In this document: piece by piece, positions 1 through 6,322 of the stretch | How the letters are laid out: every line of letters starts with the position of its first letter | Numbering within the stretch: the first letter of the stretch is position 1 | Source: an uncultured Verrucomicrobia subdivision 3 bacterium | GTDB taxonomy: Bacteria; Verrucomicrobiota; Verrucomicrobiia; Limisphaerales; UBA11358 | DNA: 39,284 nucleotides | Assembly: GCA_903835255.1 (NCBI GenBank) | Contig: CAILMI010000011.1 | Location: forward strand, 1-39,284 | Reading direction: 5' to 3' | The notes under the pieces: model-generated | What the model was told of the DNA's origin: nothing | The model's database searches: none | The model's input: only the letters and a program-made list of their open reading frames with translations | Position numbers and translations under genes: made by a program

Positions 1-1
1 C

Positions 2-205
2 CTGGGCTGGGTCCCCTATGCCAAGGACTTTGACCTGCAGGGGCTGAAGGATTATCCCCCTGAAAAGTTCGACCGCGTCCAAAACATCAATTATGATGAC
101 TGGCGCCGCGAGCTGCTCCAGCAGGATGAGCTGTTCATGAAGATTTATGCGCATCTGCCGAAGGAGCTGATTTTCCAGCGCGAGCTGCTCGTGGCGCGCC
201 TGTAA
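2..205 (+). CDS. pckG: Phosphoenolpyruvate carboxykinase (GTP), C-terminal fragment
   Basis: The open frame enters from the left edge and ends at TAA 203-205, leaving 67 codons. The visible tail (LGWVP...DFDLQGL...DDWRREL... ending in LVARL) matches the extreme C-terminus of GTP-dependent PEP carboxykinases, where a 'LDLxGL' segment is followed by a 'DxWRxEL' helix and a closing '..LPxEL......L.xRL'. The family converts oxaloacetate to PEP with GTP in gluconeogenesis. The catalytic P-loop and metal-binding regions lie outside the window, so the call rests on tail similarity only. dctA starts 25 bases downstream on the same strand. A C4-dicarboxylate importer beside an oxaloacetate-to-PEP enzyme makes sense for growth on organic acids. 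Confidence 0.72.
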   Translation: MGWVPYAKDFDLQGLKDYPPEKFDRVQNINYDDWRRELLQQDELFMKIYAHLPKELIFQRELLVARL

Positions 206-219
206 AACCGGAAGGGCAC

Positions 220-234
220 ATGAAAACCCAATGA
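220..234 (+). other. Possible four-codon leader minicistron before dctA
   Basis: ATG at 220 is followed by three sense codons (MKTQ) and TGA at 232-234. A purine-rich GGAAGGG sits just upstream at about 210-216, better placed for this ATG than for the dctA ATG at 231. The minicistron stop overlaps the dctA start as ATGA. This could couple dctA translation to termination of a tiny peptide, or the ATG could be chance. Seen directly: spacing and overlap. Function is inferred. Confidence 0.25.
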
Positions 235-1499
235 CCCCGATCCAGCCCAAGCCCTTTTACCGGCAGCTCTATGTCGTGGTGTTCGCCGCGATGCTGCTGG
301 GGATTGCCTTCGGTTTTTTCTACCCCGATCTAGGGGTGAAGATGAAGCCGCTGGGCGACGCCTTCATCAATCTGGTGAAGATGCTGATCAGCCCGATCAT
401 TTTCTGCACCGTCGTGCACGGCATCGCTTCCATGGGCGACCTCCGGAAACTCGGGCGGGTGGGCGGCAAAACCCTGTTCTATTTCGAGGTCGTCTCCACC
501 CTGGCCTTGGTTTTAGGGCTGGTGGTGGTCAACGTGCTCAAGCCCGGCGCGGGCTTCAACATCAACCCGGCCACGCTGGATCCCGAACTGACCCGCTCCT
601 ACACGTCCAACGCGCACGCCCTGAGCACGGTGGATTTCCTGATGAACCTGATCCCCAAGACTTTTTTTGGCGCGTTCGCTTCGGGGGACCTGCTGCAGAC
701 GCTGGTGGTGGCCGCGCTGGTCGCGTTCGCCCTCCAGGCCATGGGCTCCCGGGGCAAGCCCGTGCTGCAGGTGATCGACACGGGGTCACAGATTTTCTTC
801 GGCATCATGCACATCGTCGTCAAACTGGCCCCCATTGGCGTGTTCGGCGCGATGGCGTTCACCATCGGGAGCAATGGCATCCGCTCGCTGACTTATCTGC
901 TGGAATTAATCGCCGGCTTCTATCTCACAGCCGGCTTATTCGTAGTGCTCGTGCTAGGGGGCATCGCCTGGGCCTGCGGATTTTCCATCTTCCGCTTTCT
1001 CGTTTTCATCAAGGAAGAACTGGTCCTGGTGCTGGGCACCAGTTCCTCGGAGACGGCGCTGCCCGGGATGATTCAGAAGATGAAGCGCCTCGGCTGTGCC
1101 GAATCCACCGTGGGCCTAGTAATCCCCACCGGGTACAGCTTCAACCTCGACGGCACGAATATCTACATGGCCATGGCGGCGGTCTTTCTGGCCCAGGCCA
1201 CCAACACCCCGATGGATCTATCGCATCAGATCAGCCTGCTGATGGTGGCAATGATTACCTCCAAGGGCGCGAGCGGCGTGACCGGGGCCGGCTTCGTCTG
1301 CCTGGCGGCCACGCTCGCGGCCGTGCCGGGCATCCCCATTGAATCGCTCGCCCTGCTCGTGGGCATTGATCGGCTCATGAGCCAGTGCCGCTCCTTTACC
1401 AACCTCATCGGCAACGGCGTGGCCACGGTCGTCATCAGCCGCTGGGAAAAAGAGGTCTCGGCAGAAACCGTCCGCGCCCACCTGCGCCCCTCATCATGA
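231..1499 (+). CDS. dctA: C4-dicarboxylate/proton (sodium) symporter, DctA family
   Basis: This 422-residue polytopic protein belongs to the dicarboxylate/amino acid:cation symporter family (glutamate-transporter fold). It would import succinate, fumarate or malate with H+ or Na+ across the inner membrane. Family signatures are intact: the serine-rich re-entrant loop [10 protein letters not shown] (271-280), [11 protein letters not shown] (303-313), the second loop [10 protein letters not shown] (343-352) and the substrate-binding helix [20 protein letters not shown] (379-398), whose R and N residues are typical of DctA. Length matches the family (about 420-440). It starts 25 bases after pckG and its stop overlaps the next ATG (ATGA, 1496-1499), so the three genes are probably one operon. 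Substrate could also be glutamate or aspartate, but the RSFTNLIGN pattern favours dicarboxylates. Confidence 0.93.
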   Translation: MTPIQPKPFYRQLYVVVFAAMLLGIAFGFFYPDLGVKMKPLGDAFINLVKMLISPIIFCTVVHGIASMGDLRKLGRVGGKTLFYFEVVSTLALVLGLVVVNVLKPGAGFNINPATLDPELTRSYTSNAHALSTVDFLMNLIPKTFFGAFASGDLLQTLVVAALVAFALQAMGSRGKPVLQVIDTGSQIFFGIMHIVVKLAPIGVFGAMAFTIGSNGIRSLTYLLELIAGFYLTAGLFVVLVLGGIAWACGFSIFRFLVFIKEELVLVLGTSSSETALPGMIQKMKRLGCAESTVGLVIPTGYSFNLDGTNIYMAMAAVFLAQATNTPMDLSHQISLLMVAMITSKGASGVTGAGFVCLAATLAAVPGIPIESLALLVGIDRLMSQCRSFTNLIGNGVATVVISRWEKEVSAETVRAHLRPSS

Positions 1500-2386
1500 A
1501 CTATTATCCCTCCCTCCGAATCCTCGCCGCCGCCCTGATGATGGTCGCCCTGGGAATGACTGCGGCACCCATTCCTGTGGGCCTCAGCAAAATCGAGGTC
1601 GGGACCGGGACAAATACCCTCACTTTGTTTACCTACAAACCACATAATTATAACAACGGCCCGCTGGTGATGGTCTTTCACGGGGCGCTGCGCAATGCAG
1701 AAACGTATTGCAGCAATTCCATCCCTCTGGCCGAACGCTATCAAGCGCTCATCATCGCTCCGCTCTTTGACACCAACCGATTTCCCCAAGGGGAATACGG
1801 CACCGGCTGCGTGCTGAAAAAGGGCGTCCTCCAGCCCCGCAGCCATTGGGCCTTCACCCGCGTCCCCGAAATCATCCAGGCGGTGCGCCAGAAGGAGTCG
1901 CGCCCGGACATGCCCTACTATTTCATCGGTCATTCCGGCGGCGGACAGTTCACCATGCGCTTGACGGCGATGCTTCCGACCGAGGCCGTGCGCATTGTCG
2001 TCGCCAATCCCGGAACGGATCTGTTCCCGCGGCGCGATTGGAAATACGGCTACGGCTTCGGCGGACTGCCGGAGGAGTTGAGCGACGATGCCGCCCTGCG
2101 CCGCTATCTTGCCGCGCCGCTGACGCTCTGCCTCGGCCTGAAAGACACCGATCCCCAGCATCCGGAACTCGACAAATCGGCCGCCGCCGAAAAACAGGGG
2201 GCGTTCCGACTCGAACGGGGCCGCGCCTGCTTTGCTTTCGCCCAGGCGCTGGCGCGCGAACGCGGGTGGAGTTTCAACTGGCGCAAGGTGGAGGTGCCCG
2301 ACATTGCGCACGATGGCGGCGCCATGCTGGCGGCCGGGGCCGTGCAGGAAGCCCTGCTCAAATCAGAGAGCTCACCGCATCCCTGA
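1496..2386 (+). CDS. Exported alpha/beta hydrolase, depolymerase/esterase-like
   Basis: I chose ATG 1496 because it overlaps the dctA stop (ATGA) and gives a 296-residue protein beginning with a signal peptide ([24 protein letters not shown], cleavage near residue 24). An alpha/beta hydrolase core follows: an oxyanion-hole HG at 62-63, the nucleophile elbow GHSGGGQ (145-151, Ser147) and a late His in 'DIAHDGG' as the candidate catalytic histidine. The frame is open further upstream inside dctA, but that part has no signal sequence. The closest style is the polyhydroxybutyrate-depolymerase/feruloyl-esterase group; the true substrate is unknown. It is translationally coupled to dctA and 20 bases ahead of another exported hydrolase-like gene, so an export operon feeding organic acids to DctA is plausible. 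Confidence 0.8.
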   Translation: MNYYPSLRILAAALMMVALGMTAAPIPVGLSKIEVGTGTNTLTLFTYKPHNYNNGPLVMVFHGALRNAETYCSNSIPLAERYQALIIAPLFDTNRFPQGEYGTGCVLKKGVLQPRSHWAFTRVPEIIQAVRQKESRPDMPYYFIGHSGGGQFTMRLTAMLPTEAVRIVVANPGTDLFPRRDWKYGYGFGGLPEELSDDAALRRYLAAPLTLCLGLKDTDPQHPELDKSAAAEKQGAFRLERGRACFAFAQALARERGWSFNWRKVEVPDIAHDGGAMLAAGAVQEALLKSESSPHP

Positions 2387-2406
2387 GAAGTGGGGGCGCT
2401 CTCTTT

Positions 2407-5064
2407 ATGCACCCATTTCAATTTCTAAATATTGCCCCGCGCGCCCGGTTTTTCCTGTCGCGCACCGCCCTCGCCCTGCTGCTGACCCTCAGCCCCGCCC
2501 GCGCCGCCCAGATGGAGGACGGGCAGGATTATCCGATTGCAAACTCAACGTCGACGAATGGTCGGGCACCCTGGATTATCGCGAAGGACGGTCTATCAAC
2601 CGGGTCTTCCTCTTATATTGGTATTTACACAAACGATCTCACGAGCACGACCACTCCCCCGCTCGCCGGATTGCCCAACCTCGTCAACCCGCCCGCCCAT
2701 CTGCAGATCAGTCGCGCACCCACCAACTCGCGCACCTATTATCGCAGCATCGGCACCACCATCACGAACGGCCCGGTCTTTTTCTCGTTTCTGATGAACG
2801 TCGCGACCAACCCCACCCTCAGCGATGAAATCCTGTGCGAACTGATTCCTGCCGTGACCGGTACCAATTATGCCGCCAACCCAACCGCCAACGATCCGCT
2901 CACACTGCATGCCAAACAAGACTCGGACACCAATCATTTCAAACTAGGAATTCAAAGCCTCGGCGGCACGGTCGCGTGGTCAGCAACCAACTACACCATC
3001 AACACGGATTATCTGGTGGTCCTGGGCTATACCTTCGGCTCGGGGCAACCCGGTCAGGTTTTCATCAATCCCATTCCCGGCGCCGCCCAACCGGTTGCCA
3101 GCGCCAGCGCCACCAAAGGCAGCGCCCCCGAACCAGCCAATATCGGCACGGTGCTCTTTTGGGAAAGCGCGGCGGCAACCAGCGGAACATTCAACTACGA
3201 CGTGATGCGCGTGGATGCGAGCTGGGCGAATGCGACCCCAGCGACTAACAGTCCCGCCCCCACAAACAATGTCTCCCCCGCCCTGCGAGCGCTCTTTCTG
3301 GGCAACAGCCTGCTGGGCATCAGCTCCAGCTACTCCAACAATATTCCCGCCATCCTGTCGGAGCTGGCCACCAACTTGGGCGACGCCTTTGTCTGGGAGC
3401 GAGTCGCCAACGGCGGCTGGGAGTTGCTGGATCATGCGACCAATGCCGCCTCCACCAACGCCATCAACACCAGCAACTACGATCTCGTGGTCTTGCAAGA
3501 ACAGAGCGATAATCCGTCGCAGGCCAGCGTGCGCACCGCGCGGATGTTTCCCGCCTGCCGCACCCTGAACACCCTCGCCATCAATCATGGGGAACGGACG
3601 GTGTTTTATGAGTCGTGGGGCTACCTGAATGGCGACACCACCAGCCACTGCATGAACTACACGATCCCCCCACAATACAAAGACTGTGACGGCGGCTTCG
3701 GCAGTTTTTCCGCCATGAATATTGCCACCCGGGAAGGCTATTCTCTGATTGCAAACGAACTCGGCTCGGCGATCTCGCCCGTGGGGTTGGCCTGGGCGCG
3801 GGTGCGGACCGAGCGGACGAATCTCAACCTCTACATCTTGGACGACAGCTTGGGCGACCGCCACCCCAACAGCTGCGGCGCCTACCTCGCGGCGTGCGTG
3901 TTCTACAGCGCGTTCTTCGGCCGCAGCCCGGAAGGCAGCACCTATTATTCAACCAACAGCCCCGGGGACGCACAATACCTGCAGCGCATTGCCGCCGAGA
4001 CCGTGCTGGAGGATCCGTTTGCGGCGGACGCCTATGGTTTCGCAACCAATCACTATTACTGGGCTTACAACTGGCGAAATTTCACAAACCCGCCCTCGGC
4101 TCCCGCAAACACCCTCGTCATTTCCGGCGCGTCGGGCACCCCGTCGCCCTCGGTGAAAGTGGACACCGCCGTCGCCGGGGTCAGCAATGTGTGGCTGGGG
4201 ATTCTGGACACCAATTCCCACAAGTCCGGCCAGGGCCGTCTCTATCTTTCCACCAATGGCTCCCTGACCGTCAGCGGGGCGCTGGTGGCGGGCCGGGAGG
4301 GGAAGGGATTTGTCCGGCAGACCGGGGGGGCTCTGTCGGTGCCCGGCATGATCACGCTCGGAGAATCCACCAACAGCGCGGGCCAATACACGCTCTCCAA
4401 CGGGACGGTTTACGCCGCACAAATTCTGGCGGGCGCCGGCAGCGCCGCCTTCCTGTTCCAAGCCGGCCAGCTGGGATTCCGACAGTATGGCAGCGCGCTG
4501 CGTCCGCTCAATTTGCACAATGCGGCGGGCACGCTGACCTTCACGAACACGGCCGGGGCGGCGCAACTGTTCGGGAATTTCACAAACGGCACCAATGCCA
4601 CGCTGACCATGACGCTCGGGAGCAGCGCCAACGGGCTGGAAATCAGTGGATCGGCTTTGCTTTCGGGGACGTTGCAGCTGAAGTACGCCCCCGGCTTTAA
4701 TCCGGCCCTGGGTCAGCAATTCAATGTGGTGACAGCGGCGGCGCGCGCAGGAAATTTTTCGCAGATTCTGCTGCCTGCCGTCTCGGCGGCGGGACTGGGA
4801 CTATCGACCAGCCTGACGGCCACTTCCGTGGTGGCCAGCGTGATCAGCTATGCCCCGGCGCTGGCGGTCACGGGCATTACCACCAACGGCCTGTTTTCGT
4901 TCACGGTCAACGGGGTGACGGGACAGAATTATGCGGTGCAGGCCAGCACCAATCTGGCGCCGGCAAACTGGGTTCCGGTGAGCACGAACCCGGCCCCGAT
5001 TGTTTTTATTGAAACCAACCGCTCCCTGCCGCAGCGCTTTTACAGGGCGATATACCTGCCGTAA
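2407..5064 (+). CDS. Large exported SGNH-hydrolase-like protein with beta-repeat stalk and verrucomicrobial C-terminal domain
   Basis: ATG 2407 gives 885 residues with a signal peptide ending near PARA-AQ. Residues ~40-270 form a Ser/Thr/Asn-rich beta domain. An SGNH/GDSL-type domain (DUF4886-like) follows: block I FLGNSLLG (Gly299-Asn300-Ser301), 'VVLQEQSD' as block III, and 'GDRHPNSCGAYLAACVFY' as block V with His486. The Asp lies two rather than three residues before that His, a deviation from DxxH. After ~560 comes a passenger-like stretch of beta repeats ('VRQTGGALSVPGMITLGESTNSAGQYTLSNG...') and a final domain (VNGVTGQNYAVQAST-NL...RFYRAIYLP) common at the ends of secreted Verrucomicrobia proteins. 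It is probably a secreted or surface carbohydrate esterase. The frame stays open upstream in the preceding gene, but that part is a shadow. Confidence 0.75.
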   Translation: MHPFQFLNIAPRARFFLSRTALALLLTLSPARAAQMEDGQDYPIANSTSTNGRAPWIIAKDGLSTGSSSYIGIYTNDLTSTTTPPLAGLPNLVNPPAHLQISRAPTNSRTYYRSIGTTITNGPVFFSFLMNVATNPTLSDEILCELIPAVTGTNYAANPTANDPLTLHAKQDSDTNHFKLGIQSLGGTVAWSATNYTINTDYLVVLGYTFGSGQPGQVFINPIPGAAQPVASASATKGSAPEPANIGTVLFWESAAATSGTFNYDVMRVDASWANATPATNSPAPTNNVSPALRALFLGNSLLGISSSYSNNIPAILSELATNLGDAFVWERVANGGWELLDHATNAASTNAINTSNYDLVVLQEQSDNPSQASVRTARMFPACRTLNTLAINHGERTVFYESWGYLNGDTTSHCMNYTIPPQYKDCDGGFGSFSAMNIATREGYSLIANELGSAISPVGLAWARVRTERTNLNLYILDDSLGDRHPNSCGAYLAACVFYSAFFGRSPEGSTYYSTNSPGDAQYLQRIAAETVLEDPFAADAYGFATNHYYWAYNWRNFTNPPSAPANTLVISGASGTPSPSVKVDTAVAGVSNVWLGILDTNSHKSGQGRLYLSTNGSLTVSGALVAGREGKGFVRQTGGALSVPGMITLGESTNSAGQYTLSNGTVYAAQILAGAGSAAFLFQAGQLGFRQYGSALRPLNLHNAAGTLTFTNTAGAAQLFGNFTNGTNATLTMTLGSSANGLEISGSALLSGTLQLKYAPGFNPALGQQFNVVTAAARAGNFSQILLPAVSAAGLGLSTSLTATSVVASVISYAPALAVTGITTNGLFSFTVNGVTGQNYAVQASTNLAPANWVPVSTNPAPIVFIETNRSLPQRFYRAIYLP

Positions 5065-5094
5065 GAATTGGCAATTTGAGGGACAGGTCCACTG

Positions 5095-5394
5095 AACCCG
5101 AATTCCGAAGTGGGCTATGCTCTCGCAGCCCTTCGGGCGCCTCCTCTCCCCGCCCTCTCCTCCATTTTCATGGAAGAGAGGGAGCAGAGCCATCGACGCC
5201 TCGCCATTGGATTCCCTCTTAATTTGAGAATGGAGATTTAAATTAAAACGGTCACCCGCTGAACGAGGCAGGCCAAGCTCAGGTTCCCCCCTCGCCCCGC
5301 GATGCATGAGCGGGAAGAGGGCCGGGGAAAGGGGGCCGTTTTTTCGGCGTTGTCCCTGCTAGGATGGGCGCGCCTGCGTTTCGGAATTCGGGCT
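5095..5394. repeat. Inverted-end intergenic repeat module 1 (with long hairpin-rich module copy 1 inside)
   Basis: The spacer after the exported SGNH-like gene begins with AACCCGAATTCCGAA (5095-5109) and ends with its near-exact inverse TTTCGGAATTCGGGCT (5379-5394), giving a 300-bp unit with inverted ends. Inside, 5140-5334 aligns colinearly with 28436-28640. Shared blocks are CCGCCCTCTCCTCCAT, CATGGAAGAGAGGGAG, CTTAATTT..AGAAT..GAGATT, CACCCGC..GAACGAGGCAGG and a CCCCGCG...GAGCGGG hairpin. No protein gene is credible here. It looks like a small non-autonomous, MITE-like or REP-type element; mobility is inferred. Confidence 0.7.
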
Positions 5395-5443
5395 GAACAC
5401 AGAGAAGCTGCCTCAGATCTGTTTCCGCGGCAAAAGATCCTCC

Positions 5444-6082
5444 CTACTGGCTGCCCAGAAACTTCACCACCGCCTCGGTGCGGGAAGACACGTGCAGTTT
5501 TTCATAGACGGCATGCAGGTGAACGCGCACGGTGCCGGAGGCAATGCCGAGCTGCTCCGCGATTTCCTTGTAGAGATAGCCTTTGGCCAGGAGGGCGAGG
5601 ATCTCCTGCTCGCGTTTGGAGAGCATGTCGATCTGGCTCGAGTTCTGTTTGATCTGCTGGAAATAATTTACGACCTTGCGCGCGATGGCCATGGACATGG
5701 GCGAGCCCCCGACGCTCACCTGCTCCACCGCCTGCACAACCTCCTGCGGCGGCATATTCTTGAGCAGATAGCCGGAAGCGCCGGAGCGCAGCGAATCAAA
5801 AATCAGCTTGCTGTCCTCGTAAGTGGTCAGCATGAGAATCTGAAGTTTCGGCAGCTTCGGCTTCAACTGCGCCACGCATTCAATGCCGTTGATGCCCGGA
5901 AGATTAATATCCATGAGCACCACCTCGGGCGGGTCCTTGGGAATCTCGCGCACCGCCTCCTCGCCGCTGCCGTAGGTGTGCCAGCACGCAAGCGTGGACG
6001 AGGCGTTCAGGATGGCTTTGAGCTTCTCCCGCGTCCCCGCATCGTCATCCACCAGCGACACCTTGATCCGCTTTTTGTTCAT
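5444..6082 (-). CDS. NarL/LuxR-family response regulator
   Basis: Starting at ATG 6082 (MNKKRIKVSLVDDD) gives 212 residues; a start 7 codons upstream is possible but adds nothing conserved. The receiver domain has the acidic pocket Asp12-14, the phosphoacceptor Asp58 in LMDINLPG, Thr in 'MLTTYED' and Lys in 'YLLKNMPP'. The output domain is a LuxR-type helix-turn-helix, 'LSKREQEILALLAKGYLYKEIAEQLG' through 'VRVHLHAVYEKLHVSSRTEAV'. It should bind DNA after phosphorylation by a HisKA_3 kinase. Exactly such a kinase lies upstream on the same strand (6323-9307), so the two form a cognate pair. Between them is a 240-bp spacer filled by a repeat module, which may uncouple or attenuate expression. 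Target genes are unknown. Confidence 0.92.
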   Translation of the reverse strand: MNKKRIKVSLVDDDAGTREKLKAILNASSTLACWHTYGSGEEAVREIPKDPPEVVLMDINLPGINGIECVAQLKPKLPKLQILMLTTYEDSKLIFDSLRSGASGYLLKNMPPQEVVQAVEQVSVGGSPMSMAIARKVVNYFQQIKQNSSQIDMLSKREQEILALLAKGYLYKEIAEQLGIASGTVRVHLHAVYEKLHVSSRTEAVVKFLGSQ

Positions 6083-6137
6083 GGCAGCCCCAGCATCTCC
6101 CACCCGCCGAACGATGGCAATGCGACAAACTTATCTT

Positions 6138-6305
6138 AAACCCGAACTTCGATCCCGCGCAGGCCGCCCTCTCGCCCCGCGAAAACTCGAGCGGGGAGCG
6201 CTAGGGAGAGGAGCCTTTTGTTCCGCCTGCTCGGCGCGGGCGGGGACAGCGCAGCGCGCTATCCTCTACCATAAGTGGCGAGAGCCAGTTTCGGAATTCA
6301 GGTTA
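6138..6305. repeat. Inverted-end intergenic repeat module 2
   Basis: The spacer between the response regulator and the sensor kinase starts with AACCCGAACTTCGA (6139-6152) and ends with inverted TTTCGGAATTCAGGTT (6290-6305). Inside are a CTCGCCCCGCGAAAACTCGA..GCGGGGAG hairpin, similar to the one at 5291-5315, and a short GC element 'GTTCCGCC...GGGGACAGCGCAGCGCGCTATCC...' (6220-6270), which recurs at 34131-34178. The element accounts for most of the 240-bp gap and I see no gene in it. Confidence 0.65.
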
Positions 6306-6322
6306 AAAAAGGGCGCCCGGGA

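Noticed and set aside
1226-2311. 361-codon minus-strand frame across dctA and the alpha/beta hydrolase
   Set aside because: It spans the junction of two well-supported genes and has a low-complexity Arg/Gly-rich composition typical of antisense frames in GC-rich DNA.
2980-3864. 294-codon minus-strand frame inside the exported SGNH-like gene
   Set aside because: Gly/His/Arg-rich shadow with no motif; the plus-strand frame has signal peptide and domain matches.
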